Source: Chryseosolibacter histidinae (GTDB taxonomy: Bacteria; Bacteroidota; Bacteroidia; Cytophagales; Cyclobacteriaceae). From it: 33,672 bases of DNA. The notes under the pieces are model-generated. The model saw nothing but the letters and a program-made list of their open reading frames with translations, was not told the DNA's origin and made no database searches. Positions 15,570-23,730 of the stretch are shown here, piece by piece. A program made the position numbers and the translations under genes. The stretch covers positions 1-33,672 of the forward strand of contig NZ_JAHESF010000059.1 in the NCBI RefSeq assembly GCF_018598225.1, in the 5' to 3' direction. How positions within the stretch are numbered: the stretch's first letter is position 1; every line of letters starts with the position of its first letter.

Positions 15570-16621
15570 TGGGTCTTTCACCTGAAAGTCTGATCCCCGG
15601 CATCATCAGTCACTATGGATTATCGGCCGGTAATTTCAGCATTGAACGCCTCGGCTCAGGCCACATTCACTATACATACAAACTGAACGCAAAAAAAAGT
15701 TATGTGCTTCAGCGTGTGAACAAGAATGTGTTCAAAGAGCCTGAAGTGATCGCGTCAAACCTGCGTGTTGCAGCCGATTACCTGGGCAAAAACTTCACAG
15801 ATTTTCTTTTTCTCTCGGCCATCGAGACACTCGAAGGCAAGGAAATGGTATACGACGCAGAAGGTTTTCCCTGGCGCCTGTTTCCTTTCTTCGATAATAC
15901 TTTCACCGTCGATAAGGTCTCAACAAAGGAGGAAGCTTTCAGCGCGGCAGCCGAGTTTGCGCGCCTGAGCCGTTACCTGAAAGATGTCGATACATCGCGC
16001 TTCAGCCCCACCATTCCGGGGTTCCACGACCTGAGTCTGCGGTACAGGCAATTTGAGACAGCGCTGAAAAACGCGACACCCGAGCGGATCCAGCGTGCAC
16101 AGGAAGCCATTGCGCAAGCAAAAGCATTCAGCCACCTGGTAACGGAATACGAAACGTTGATCAGCAGCGGAAGCCTGAAGCTGCGCATCACACACAACGA
16201 CACAAAGATCAACAACGTGCTGTTCAACGCCAACACGGGTAAAGCCCTTTGTGCCATCGACCTGGATACACTCATGCCCGGCTATTTCATTTACGATATC
16301 GGTGACATGATCAGGACTTTTGTGAGCCCCGTGGATGAGGAAGAAAAAGATGTGAGCAAGATCACGGTGCGCCAGGATATTTACCGCGCGCTGGTGGATG
16401 GCTACCTCTCGCAGATGAATGATTGCCTTACGCCCGAAGAGAAAAAAGCGATCCCTTTTTCAGGTATGATGATGACCTACATCATGGCGCTGCGCATGCT
16501 GGCTGACTTTCTGAACGGCGATATCTATTATCATATCAAATACGAAGGCCAGAACCTGGTGCGGGCCACCAACCAGCTGAGGCTGCTGCAGGAACTGAAG
16601 ACGGTAAACGGTAATCAGTGA
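15569..16621 (+). CDS. Phosphotransferase-family sugar kinase (NahK-like)
   Basis: A 350-residue protein of the aminoglycoside-phosphotransferase/choline-kinase fold. Its N-lobe GSGHIHYTYKL and YVLQRVNKNVFKEPE, catalytic ITHNDTKINNVLF, and metal-binding ALCAIDLDTLMPG resemble N-acetylhexosamine 1-kinase. I infer it makes a sugar-1-phosphate for the coupled nucleotidyltransferase. ATG 15569 (TAATG overlap) was preferred to TTG 15563. The last residues TVNGNQ and the stop are encoded by a heptamer repeat, so the original C-terminus may have been replaced or extended. Confidence 0.83.
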   Translation: MGLSPESLIPGIISHYGLSAGNFSIERLGSGHIHYTYKLNAKKSYVLQRVNKNVFKEPEVIASNLRVAADYLGKNFTDFLFLSAIETLEGKEMVYDAEGFPWRLFPFFDNTFTVDKVSTKEEAFSAAAEFARLSRYLKDVDTSRFSPTIPGFHDLSLRYRQFETALKNATPERIQRAQEAIAQAKAFSHLVTEYETLISSGSLKLRITHNDTKINNVLFNANTGKALCAIDLDTLMPGYFIYDIGDMIRTFVSPVDEEEKDVSKITVRQDIYRALVDGYLSQMNDCLTPEEKKAIPFSGMMMTYIMALRMLADFLNGDIYYHIKYEGQNLVRATNQLRLLQELKTVNGNQ

Positions 16622-16728
16622 TCGGTGATCGGGTAATCAGTAATCGGTGATCAGTATTCGGTGATCCGTTAAACGCTTTTCATTATAAACTCTCGAAACC
16701 GATTACTGAATACCGGTTACTGATTACT
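16603..16728. repeat. Foldback element, RGTRATC family
   Basis: The left side (16603-16666) is a run of nine units: GGTAAAC, GGTAATC, AGTGATC, GGTGATC, GGTAATC (with one extra G), AGTAATC, GGTGATC, AGTATTC, GGTGATC. The right arm (16701-16728, minus strand) has four heptamers: AGTAATC, AGTAACC, GGTATTC, AGTAATC. The spacer is 34 nt. The left run begins inside the kinase gene and supplies its stop. This is the longest unit run in the window. Confidence 0.9.
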
Positions 16729-16825
16729 ATTTTTACTTAGCAACGCTCGGCTTCACTCAATTTGCACTAAACCTCCGTTCGAGCAACTTTAAATTTTAAA
16801 CCTTAAATTTTAAACTTCCAGACCC

Positions 16826-17563
16826 ATGAAAAAAATATCCTTTAAAACTTTCATGTTGATGATGATGTTGATGACAGGCAGTGTCTCCGTAGTGAATGCA
16901 CAAGTGAAAACTTCAGACCTTACGGGCGCCTGGGAAACGGGCACCGAAGTAAAAATGACCAGGATCTATGCCGATCAGATCTTTACGGTGACGGTGTATA
17001 ACGTGAAGGATAAACAATTCATTTCCACGGCAGGCGGGCGATGGAGAGTGAACGGTAATACCATTGTTGAAACTTTCGAATTCAACTCGGCAAAACCTGA
17101 GCTGGTAGGCACCGAAGTAAGCACACCCGCTTCGCTGAAAGGCGGCAAGCTTACGCTGATGATCAACGGTCGGAAAGAAGAATGGACGAAGCTCGACGAC
17201 GGAACACCCGGAAAATTGTCGGGCGCCTGGCTGATCACCGGACGTGTGAGAGATGGAAAAATGGCCACCATGACTCCGGGCGCACGCCGCACCATGAAGA
17301 TCCTTTCAGGCACGCGCTTTCAGTGGATCGCTTACAACGTTGACACAAAAGAATTCTCCGGAACCGGCGGCGGCACTTACACCACCGAGAATGGCAAGTA
17401 CACGGAGAACATCCTTTTCTTTTCCAGGGATAACAGCCGCGTTGGCGCAAGCCTTAGTTTCGATTTTGCACTGGAAGACGGCAACTGGCGTCACAAAGGA
17501 CTGAGCAGCAAAGGTGAGGCCATCGAAGAGGTGTGGACCAAACGTGAGAAGATCGGACTTTGA
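16826..17563 (+). CDS. Secreted protein with two lipocalin-like repeats
   Basis: A 245-residue protein with a Met-rich Sec signal ending VVNAQ. The mature part is an internal duplication. Copy 1 (about 31-122) runs from [11 protein letters not shown] through [23 protein letters not shown] to KEEWTKLDD; copy 2 (about 130-240) runs from [11 protein letters not shown] through [21 protein letters not shown] to IEEVWTKRE. Each copy looks like a small beta-barrel of the lipocalin-like type that opens with L-x-G-A-W. A ligand-binding role in the periplasm is plausible but unproven. Its TGA stop overlaps the queG start (TTGA). Confidence 0.8.
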   Translation: MKKISFKTFMLMMMLMTGSVSVVNAQVKTSDLTGAWETGTEVKMTRIYADQIFTVTVYNVKDKQFISTAGGRWRVNGNTIVETFEFNSAKPELVGTEVSTPASLKGGKLTLMINGRKEEWTKLDDGTPGKLSGAWLITGRVRDGKMATMTPGARRTMKILSGTRFQWIAYNVDTKEFSGTGGGTYTTENGKYTENILFFSRDNSRVGASLSFDFALEDGNWRHKGLSSKGEAIEEVWTKREKIGL

Positions 17564-18507
17564 TCAACCGGCAACACCATACAGATCTTATCAAACAAAA
17601 AGCCCGCGCGTTGGGCTTCAGCTACTGCGGTATTTCGAAGGCGGAGTTCCTGGCAGATGAAGCGCCGCGACTCGAAGAATGGCTCCGGCGCGGATACCAG
17701 GGTAAGATGGGCTACCTGGAAAATCATTTCGATAAACGACTCGATCCTACCCTGCTGGTGCCGGGCGCGCGGTCTGTGATCAGCCTCATCTACAATTATT
17801 TTCCCGTGCAAGACCTTGCCCGCGAAGGTGAGTACAAGATCGCCAAGTATGCCTATGGTGAAGATTATCACTTTGTGGTGAAAGACAAGCTAAAGACCTT
17901 TCTCGAAGGGCTCCGCCAGGAAATTGGGGATATCAATGGTCGTGTGTTTGTTGACTCGGCGCCGGTGATGGAACGGGCGTGGGCAAAAAAAGGCGGACTG
18001 GGTTGGATCGGCAAGAACAGCCTGCTGCTGAATCGTGAGATGGGAAGTTTCTTTTTCCTGGCCGAAATGATCATCGATCTCGAGCTGGAGTATGATGGCC
18101 CCGTCAGGGATTACTGCGGTACCTGCACGGCTTGTATGGATGCCTGCCCGACGGATGCGATCACAGAACCTTATGTGGTGGATGGAAGCAAATGCATCAG
18201 CTACTTCACCATAGAGCTGAAAGAAGAAATCCCGGCAGATGTGAGCGGCAAGTTCCAGAACTGGATCTTTGGCTGCGACATCTGCCAGGATGTTTGCCCC
18301 TGGAACAGCTTTGCAAAACCACACAGCGAGCAGCGCTTCGCTCCTCATCCTGACCTCGCAAAGATGCAAAAGCAGGAGTGGACCGAGCTTACAGGAGAGG
18401 TGTTTGAAAAGATCTTTAAACACTCCGCTGTGAAACGCACAAAGCTCACGGGGTTACAACGCAATATCGGTTTCCTGAAAGAAAAAGATCAGGAGCCCGG
18501 GAGTTAG
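17560..18507 (+). CDS. queG: Epoxyqueuosine reductase QueG
   Basis: A 315-residue cobalamin-dependent Fe-S enzyme that makes queuosine from epoxyqueuosine in tRNA. It carries [24 protein letters not shown] and two 4Fe-4S binding motifs: [12 protein letters not shown], and [10 protein letters not shown] paired with a lone Cys in GSKCISYF. The length fits the family without a long C-terminal extension. The start is TTG 17560, because no ATG exists between the in-frame stop at 17545 and the conserved region; TTGA overlaps the previous stop. Its TAG stop overlaps the convergent TM2 gene stop. Confidence 0.92.
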   Translation: MINRQHHTDLIKQKARALGFSYCGISKAEFLADEAPRLEEWLRRGYQGKMGYLENHFDKRLDPTLLVPGARSVISLIYNYFPVQDLAREGEYKIAKYAYGEDYHFVVKDKLKTFLEGLRQEIGDINGRVFVDSAPVMERAWAKKGGLGWIGKNSLLLNREMGSFFFLAEMIIDLELEYDGPVRDYCGTCTACMDACPTDAITEPYVVDGSKCISYFTIELKEEIPADVSGKFQNWIFGCDICQDVCPWNSFAKPHSEQRFAPHPDLAKMQKQEWTELTGEVFEKIFKHSAVKRTKLTGLQRNIGFLKEKDQEPGS

Positions 18508-18848
18508 CGGATCATCACAATAACCTCGTTGGCAACCTTTGAGTTGTACTCGAAGGTGAGCTTCTGATGGTTGACGAGATCAACGATGGTTCCGATGAGA
18601 CAAAGACCTCCGGTGAAGAGATAGAGGATGCCCATGCCCACCTGCCCCAGAATAAAACGGTGAACGCCTGCCACCACAATGAAGCCCAGCAAACCCGTTA
18701 CGAGGATCAGCATAGGCTCTTTTCTTCGCGCGCGATAAACGTTTGCAAACTTGCGCGCAGTTTCATCGTCCATATCTTTGATCAGGTTCTGGATGTAAAC
18801 CATTTCTTCGCCGGTAACTTCGGGAAGCACATCAATTACTTTTGCCAT
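18504..18848 (-). CDS. TM2-domain membrane protein
   Basis: From ATG 18848 the protein has 114 residues. An amphipathic N-terminal half ([34 protein letters not shown]) is followed by two membrane helices joined by the TM2 turn: [39 protein letters not shown]. The role of TM2 proteins in bacteria is unknown. The start lies 17 nt inside the DUF2752 gene, so the two are co-translated, a pairing common in Bacteroidota. Confidence 0.87.
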   Translation of the reverse strand: MAKVIDVLPEVTGEEMVYIQNLIKDMDDETARKFANVYRARRKEPMLILVTGLLGFIVVAGVHRFILGQVGMGILYLFTGGLCLIGTIVDLVNHQKLTFEYNSKVANEVIVMIR

Positions 18849-19137
18849 GGGATTTAAGGTAATCTTTTGATAGTTGTATGATCCTGAAAGATAGAACAAT
18901 CACAGCAAAAATCCCCAACGGATGTGTTTTTAACGAACTGATGATCTCGCCATGAAAGAACAGCGCGATGGATCTGCCCAGTCCGCAGCCGGGACAGAAA
19001 TCGAATCCGAGATGATAGAAAGGGCAGAGCGTAAAGTGTTCGCCTGAAGGTGTGTACAATGCCAGCGCTATAAGTCCGCACGTCCATACAATGGCTTCGA
19101 GCGGAAGGCTTCTGATGAAATGAATAACGCGTAGCAT
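18832..19137 (-). CDS. DUF2752 membrane protein
   Basis: A 101-residue protein with two or three membrane helices and the DUF2752 signature CPFYHLGFDFCPGCGLGRS, holding three Cys residues. The conserved Cys-Pro pairs may bind metal or act in redox chemistry, but no function is established. It overlaps the TM2 gene by 17 nt. A 54-nt hairpin begins 3 nt upstream of its start codon, so the hairpin lies in its 5' region. Confidence 0.85.
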   Translation of the reverse strand: MLRVIHFIRSLPLEAIVWTCGLIALALYTPSGEHFTLCPFYHLGFDFCPGCGLGRSIALFFHGEIISSLKTHPLGIFAVIVLSFRIIQLSKDYLKSHGKSN

Positions 19138-19139
19138 AG

Positions 19140-19193
19140 AGTCGTCAGACCACTGACTTGGCGCGCAGCCATTTGCGCAGTGGTCCGACGACT
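19140..19193. repeat. AGTCGTC hairpin, copy 2
   Basis: The arms at 19140-19155 and 19178-19193 are identical in sequence to those at 13093-13144 (15 of 16 pairing), but with a different 22-nt loop. Conserved arms with variable loops point to a dispersed hairpin family. It lies between the DUF2752 start codon and the terminator downstream of the 61-residue gene. Confidence 0.88.
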
Positions 19194-19202
19194 AAAGATC
19201 AT

Positions 19203-19230
19203 AAAAAAAGCCCTGATCGCTCAGGGCTTT
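19203..19230 (-). terminator. Rho-independent terminator
   Basis: A perfect 10-bp stem AAAGCCCTGA / TCAGGGCTTT (19207-19216 and 19221-19230) with loop TCGC. On the minus strand it is followed by a T run (complement of 19203-19209), fitting termination after the 61-residue gene. The plus strand also has a T run after it (19234-19240), so it could work both ways. Confidence 0.85.
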
Positions 19231-19250
19231 CCATTTTTTTCATGACTTGT

Positions 19251-19436
19251 TTAGGCTGCCACGAAGCAGCGATTGAGGATTGCCTCGTGTTCTTTCCCAA
19301 AGCTGGTATAGCACCAGCGTTTGAGCTCATTGATCTCGTCGGCTATCAGGACCTTGATAGCTTTTCTCAGCTCTTTTTCGAATAAGAGAGCGTCAAAACT
19401 CACTTTGGTGAGCACAGTTTTGACATAATTCAGCAT
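19251..19436 (-). CDS. Small conserved-looking protein (61 residues), unknown function
   Basis: From ATG 19436 the protein is 61 residues: MLNYVKTVLTKVSFD, then LFEKELRKAIKVLIADEINELKRWCY and a short tail. It is helical, charged and soluble, without a signal. I recall very similar short proteins in many Bacteroidota, but cannot verify this here. A strong terminator 20 nt after the stop supports a real transcription unit. An upstream Met at 19478 adds 14 residues that look non-coding. Confidence 0.72.
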   Translation of the reverse strand: MLNYVKTVLTKVSFDALLFEKELRKAIKVLIADEINELKRWCYTSFGKEHEAILNRCFVAA

Positions 19437-19644
19437 TTTTTTAATAACTGTAAAGTTTAAAAAGTTATAAGCTAACAACCGTTAAGTTAAAAAATGTTTG
19501 GAGAAACCGGAAGAATTTGCCGCCAAAATTTTTACCCCTCCCATTTTCTCACTTTTTCTGGCTGTTGCATAGATTTCAGGCTATTTTTCGACAATTTTTG
19601 TTCCCTGGTATGGGTTTATAGGTGGAAGATCACCCAGATTTAGC

Positions 19645-21093
19645 ATGAAATTCACATTTTTGGTCAAATTCCTGTCGCTGTCCCTGTTTACAATCGCTGG
19701 TTGCCTGGTGCAGGCCCAGAACGTGCAAATTACGCTGGGCCCTGACGAAATAGGCGAAAACCAGGCCTGGACCATCACTGTCACGGCCAATAACGACAGG
19801 CTTAAAAGTTATGATAACTTCCCCGACCTCGACGGTTTCCGCAAGCGGGGAACCTCCACACAATCAACCACCAACATTGTCAACGGCCAGGTGTCTTCGT
19901 CACAAAGCGTGATCATGACCTACCTTCCGCTGAAGCAGGGAACGGTGACCATTCCTTCGTTTACCATGAAAGTGAACGACAAGCCCATCAGGGTAACGGG
20001 AAAAAAAGTGAAGATCGGTCCTGCCGTGCAACAGCAGCGCGATCCGTTCCGCAGCCTGTTCGATCGCAGTCCTGCTGATGACTTTTTTGGCCGTGGTGAA
20101 ACCGAGTTCGTCGATGTGAGAGACGATGCGTTCCTTGCCTTCACTACCAGCAAAGACGAAGTGTACACCGGTGAAGGTTTCAATGCCACGCTTTCATTTT
20201 TTGTTTCGGAAGATAACCGCGCACCGCTCCAGTTTTACGAGCTGGGCAAACAGCTCTCGGAGATCCTCAAGAAAGTGAAGCCGAACAATTGCTGGGAAGA
20301 GAACTTCAACATCGAAAATATCGAAGGGCAGACCGTGCAGATCGGTGGCCGTGATTTTACACAGTACAAGATCTACCAGGCAACCTACTATCCGCTCAAC
20401 GCCGAGCCGATCGTTTTCCCGAAAGTTGGCCTTGAGATGATCAAATATAAAGTAGCCAAGAACCCGTCATTCTTCGGACAGAATCGCAAAGAGGATTTCA
20501 AAACCTTTTACTCGCAGCCCAAAAGAATTACTGTAAAAGAGCTGCCGCCACACCCGCTGAGAGAGACCGTTGGCGTAGGGAATTATCAGTTGTATGAGCA
20601 CATGCCCACTACGGATATCGAGACGGGCAAGAGTGCCTCGTATGTGTTCAATATTTTCGGCGAGGGAAATATCTCCGCCATTCCCAAACCTGTTGTGTCT
20701 AACGACGACAAATTCGAATTCTACGAGCCCAACGTGCGCCAGGATATCAACCGGGAAAACAGCAGGGTGACGGGCACCAAATCGTTCAACTATTTTCTCA
20801 TCCCCAAGGAGCCGGGCCAGTACAACCTGGGAAAATATTTTCAATGGATTTTTTTCAACACGGAAAAGAAACGCTACGACACGCTGCGTTCGAAGCTCAC
20901 GGTGTATGTAACCGGTGAGAGCAAAAAGAACGAAGCGATCCAGGCAAACGATGCCGGTGCATTTTACGACAAGCTTGAAACCGCTGACAACACGCTCCGT
21001 ATGGTTGAAGACACCGATTGGGTGAAGACCGCGTTCAGTGTTTTTACCGTACTGGTGCTCGGTGCATCGGCTTACTTTGTGTTCAGAAAATAG
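19645..21093 (+). CDS. batD: BatD-family protein
   Basis: A 482-residue protein with a signal peptide (ending CLVQAQ), a long periplasmic part and one C-terminal membrane helix (about 460-480). The BatD start NVQITLGPDEIGENQAWTITVTANN, the pattern SSSQSVIMTYLPLKQGTVTIPSFTMKVNDK, and EVYTGEGFNATLSFFVSEDN are typical of the oxygen-tolerance family. Elsewhere BatD works with BatA, BatB, BatC and a MoxR ATPase in envelope stress resistance; none of these is beside it, so it is a stand-alone copy. It is followed by a repeat element and aroC. Confidence 0.9.
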   Translation: MKFTFLVKFLSLSLFTIAGCLVQAQNVQITLGPDEIGENQAWTITVTANNDRLKSYDNFPDLDGFRKRGTSTQSTTNIVNGQVSSSQSVIMTYLPLKQGTVTIPSFTMKVNDKPIRVTGKKVKIGPAVQQQRDPFRSLFDRSPADDFFGRGETEFVDVRDDAFLAFTTSKDEVYTGEGFNATLSFFVSEDNRAPLQFYELGKQLSEILKKVKPNNCWEENFNIENIEGQTVQIGGRDFTQYKIYQATYYPLNAEPIVFPKVGLEMIKYKVAKNPSFFGQNRKEDFKTFYSQPKRITVKELPPHPLRETVGVGNYQLYEHMPTTDIETGKSASYVFNIFGEGNISAIPKPVVSNDDKFEFYEPNVRQDINRENSRVTGTKSFNYFLIPKEPGQYNLGKYFQWIFFNTEKKRYDTLRSKLTVYVTGESKKNEAIQANDAGAFYDKLETADNTLRMVEDTDWVKTAFSVFTVLVLGASAYFVFRK

Positions 21094-21100
21094 GTTCGGT

Positions 21101-21198
21101 AGTTGACAATTGACAAACGAACAGTTGACAAAGGTTTGAGTAGGCTTATTGAATGTGTCAAGCGCCATTGTCAATTGCCTTTTTGCCAACTGTCAACT
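21101..21198. repeat. Foldback element, RRTTGAC family, copy 2
   Basis: Two 34-nt arms with identical 7-7-8-7-5 phasing. The left arm (21101-21134) has AGTTGAC, AATTGAC, AAACGAAC, AGTTGAC, AAAGG. The right arm (21165-21198, minus strand) has AGTTGAC, AGTTGGC, AAAAAGGC, AATTGAC, AATGG. The divergent third unit is in the same place in both arms and in the copy at 12144-12176. The element begins 7 nt after the batD stop and ends 20 nt before the aroC start. Confidence 0.9.
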
Positions 21199-21218
21199 TT
21201 TCTTATCTTCGGCCCCGC

Positions 21219-22298
21219 ATGAGCAATTCTTACGGAACACTTTTTAAGATCACAACCTTTGGCGAATCGCATGGCCCTGCTATTGGTGTGATCATCGATG
21301 GCTGTCCTGCAGGACTGCCTGTTGACGAAGCTTTTATCCAGGCAGAGCTCGACAGAAGGAAACCAGGACAATCGAAGATCACCACACAGCGAAAGGAAGA
21401 CGATACGTTCAGGATCCTCAGTGGTGTTTTTGAGGGTACCACTACGGGAACGCCCATTGCCATGGTGATCGAGAACCAGGATCAGCGCAGCAAGGATTAC
21501 AGCCACATTGCAGAGGCGTTTCGTCCTTCTCATGCCGATTTCACTTACGAAGCCAAGTACGGCATCCGCGATTACCGAGGTGGTGGCCGGAGCTCGGCGC
21601 GTGAAACCGCAGCACGCGTTGCTGCCGGAGCCATTGCAAAACTGCTGTTGAAAAAATCAGGCATCGATGTAAATGCATTCGTATCGCGCGTAGGCGATAT
21701 TGAAGCACCACCTTATACAACACTCGACCTTACAAAAACTGAAGACAACATTGTACGTTGTCCGGATGCTGCCACGGCCGAAAAGATGATCGCCCTCATC
21801 GATCAGGTACGCCTCGACCGCGATACTATCGGTGGCGTGGTAACTGGTGTGATCCGCAATGTACCGGTGGGTCTTGGTGAGCCGGTATTCGATAAGCTGC
21901 ACGCTGAGCTTGGCAAGGCTATGCTCGGCATCAACGCCGTAAAAGGTTTTGAATACGGAAGCGGCTTTGCGGGCATCAAGCTCAGGGGCTCGCAGCACAA
22001 CGATGAATTTTATAACGATGGTGGAAAGATCCGTACGCGAACAAACCTCTCGGGAGGTATTCAGGGTGGCATCTCCAATGGAGAAGATATTTATTTTAAT
22101 GTCGCTTTCAAACCGGTGGCCACCATCATGCAAGATCAGGCCAGTGTAGACAAGGCGGGCAATGAAGTAACGGTTTCAGGAAAAGGCCGTCACGATCCGT
22201 GCGTTGTTCCGAGAGCCGTGCCGATCGTTGAAGCCATGGCTGCTTTGGTGCTGGCCGATTTCCTGTTGCGCAGCAAAGTGTCGAAGCTGCCGCTGTAA
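21219..22298 (+). CDS. aroC: Chorismate synthase
   Basis: A 359-residue enzyme making chorismate from 5-enolpyruvylshikimate-3-phosphate with reduced FMN, the last step of the shikimate pathway. Signatures are [14 protein letters not shown] near the start, [29 protein letters not shown], and the C-terminal [22 protein letters not shown] 21219 gives the usual family start (MSNSYG); the frame extending to 21153 runs through repeat sequence and was rejected. It appears monocistronic. Confidence 0.97.
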   Translation: MSNSYGTLFKITTFGESHGPAIGVIIDGCPAGLPVDEAFIQAELDRRKPGQSKITTQRKEDDTFRILSGVFEGTTTGTPIAMVIENQDQRSKDYSHIAEAFRPSHADFTYEAKYGIRDYRGGGRSSARETAARVAAGAIAKLLLKKSGIDVNAFVSRVGDIEAPPYTTLDLTKTEDNIVRCPDAATAEKMIALIDQVRLDRDTIGGVVTGVIRNVPVGLGEPVFDKLHAELGKAMLGINAVKGFEYGSGFAGIKLRGSQHNDEFYNDGGKIRTRTNLSGGIQGGISNGEDIYFNVAFKPVATIMQDQASVDKAGNEVTVSGKGRHDPCVVPRAVPIVEAMAALVLADFLLRSKVSKLPL

Positions 22299-22397
22299 TC
22301 TTTACCTTTACTATGTAGAATCTGTTCCCCGGGTGGCGCCGCTCCATCACGGCATGAGTTTTACCCTTACTCAGGTACGTCTAAACATCATTTATTT

Positions 22398-22613
22398 ATG
22401 AGAACTGTAGCGATCTTACTCATCGTGATTGGAGGAATCATGACAGTGTTCACGGGATTTAATCTTGTGACCAAAAAAGAAGTGGCAGATATCGGACCTA
22501 TTGAGATCAATAAAACTGAGAAAACGCCGATTTATTGGTCACCGGTAACCGGCGCGATCTTGCTGGTGGCGGGCATTATCGTGCTGGCTACAAGCAAGCG
22601 CAATACGGCCTGA
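22398..22613 (+). CDS. Small two-helix membrane protein, unknown function
   Basis: A 71-residue protein with membrane helices at about 4-22 and 48-65, separated by a polar loop (KKEVADIGPIEINKTEK). The charge pattern and the terminator directly after it support a real gene. Short double-helix membrane proteins of this form are common in Bacteroidota; I do not know a function. Confidence 0.7.
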   Translation: MRTVAILLIVIGGIMTVFTGFNLVTKKEVADIGPIEINKTEKTPIYWSPVTGAILLVAGIIVLATSKRNTA

Positions 22614-22642
22614 AGATCTTGCCAGGATGAGTTCACATTTTT

Positions 22643-22678
22643 AAAAGGCACCGGGTAACACCGGTGCTTTTTATTTTA
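22643..22678 (+). terminator. Rho-independent terminator
   Basis: GCACCGG (22648-22654) pairs with CCGGTGC (22661-22667) around loop GTAACA; flanking A and T runs extend the stem with one bulged G, and five T residues follow. It lies 30 nt after the stop of the small membrane protein. Confidence 0.8.
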
Positions 22679-22801
22679 CGGGTTTGCCGAACAAAGAACT
22701 TCAGGAAACGTTGATTTCTTACATGCGAAAGGCCGCCCGGCTGTATGGCGTGAATGCGCCCATGAATAAGCCGACTTTTATAAAGGCCCAAGAAGCACGG
22801 T

Positions 22802-23290
22802 ATGAGAAAAATTGCAGTAGGATTTTTGGCGTGTATAGCGATGAGCGGAGCATTGGCCAATGACAGCATGCCTGGAAAAGTGGTGTCGGTTGTTGACGGT
22901 AACACCATCGAGATGCACGGCAGTGATCAGGAAAAATACATCATTGTGCTGGCCGGCATCGACAGCCCAGAGCTCACACAGAAGTATGGTGAAGAGGCGA
23001 AGCGGTACCTGGAGAAATTGCTTCTGCAAAAAGAAGTCACTGTTCATTTTCAGGGAAAAGACCGCAAAGGAAATTATCTCGCGGTAGTGCTCAAAGGAAA
23101 GATCGACGCGCGTGTTGAGCTGCTGAAAGAAGGCCTTGCATGGACCGCCGAAAAAGATCCGTTGCCTGAGTTGGAAGCACATCGTACCGCGGCGCAGGAA
23201 AAAGGAAGAGGGCTCTGGAAAGAAGAAAACCCCACGCCGCCTTGGATCCATCGCCGCCAACAGTCGACAATGCAGCCTAAAAGCAGTTAA
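22802..23290 (+). CDS. SNase-fold protein lacking key catalytic residues
   Basis: A 162-residue protein with a Sec signal (to about ALAND) and a staphylococcal-nuclease-like OB fold: GKVVSVVDGNTIEM, VLAGIDSPEL, QKYGEEAKRYLEKLL, KDRKGNYLAVVL, LLKEGLAW, AAQEKGRGLW. Aligned with S. aureus nuclease, Asp40 and Glu43 are kept (Asp54, Glu57), but Asp21 becomes Asn34, Arg35 becomes Val49 and Arg87 becomes Asn91. The two arginines stabilise the phosphate in catalysis, so nuclease activity should be weak or absent. It may bind nucleic acid or protein instead. No partner gene is obvious. Confidence 0.85.
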   Translation: MRKIAVGFLACIAMSGALANDSMPGKVVSVVDGNTIEMHGSDQEKYIIVLAGIDSPELTQKYGEEAKRYLEKLLLQKEVTVHFQGKDRKGNYLAVVLKGKIDARVELLKEGLAWTAEKDPLPELEAHRTAAQEKGRGLWKEENPTPPWIHRRQQSTMQPKSS

Positions 23291-23352
23291 AGAGTTGAAA
23301 TACCTTTTTAGTGGTAACAATTTTAGGTAAGTTATAGAGTTATTATAGCGCT

Positions 23353-23730
23353 ATGCGTTTCAAGATCTTCCTTATCATATTGCTTGCCTGCAGCACGGCG
23401 CTATCTTTTGGCCAGTCGCGTAAAAAGAACAAGAAGAGATCCAAAAGAACAGAGCAGTCTTCGCAGCCACAGCAGCCCACAGCGTTGAACCCGCTTCCGC
23501 AGAAAGAGTATGCACCCAAAGCGCGTAAAGCCACGAAGGGTGCAACCTATGAATCAGAACAGCAATACTATGAGCGCATGGAAGCGCTGGCAAAAACCCG
23601 CCGCAAGAACGAAACGCTTCAACAGAAACCGCAGTACTCCGATCCCATGTACTTCGGTCACAAACGCCCACCCAAAAAACGCAAACCAGGAAAGATGAAG
23701 TATTGTAAAGAGTGTGGGCTACGACATTAG
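23353..23730 (+). CDS. Basic secreted protein, unknown function
   Basis: A 125-residue protein with a Sec signal (MRFKIFLIILLACSTALSFGQ) and a very basic mature part: SRKKNKKRSKR, PKARKATKG, and RPPKKRKPGKMKYCKECGLRH at the end. The C-terminal CKEC could bind metal. Tyr-rich EQQYYERMEAL lies in the middle. It may associate with polyanions such as LPS or extracellular DNA, but that is inference. The TAG stop shares bases with the first heptamer of a foldback element. Confidence 0.7.
   Translation: MRFKIFLIILLACSTALSFGQSRKKNKKRSKRTEQSSQPQQPTALNPLPQKEYAPKARKATKGATYESEQQYYERMEALAKTRRKNETLQQKPQYSDPMYFGHKRPPKKRKPGKMKYCKECGLRH

Noticed and set aside
14688-15581. 297-residue minus-strand frame opposite the nucleotidyltransferase
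   Set aside because: The plus-strand frame has clear catalytic motifs; the antisense frame has no recognisable domain and arises from codon bias.
22802-23290. Anti-phage nuclease effector
   Set aside because: It has a Sec signal, lacks catalytic arginines, and no defence gene is adjacent.
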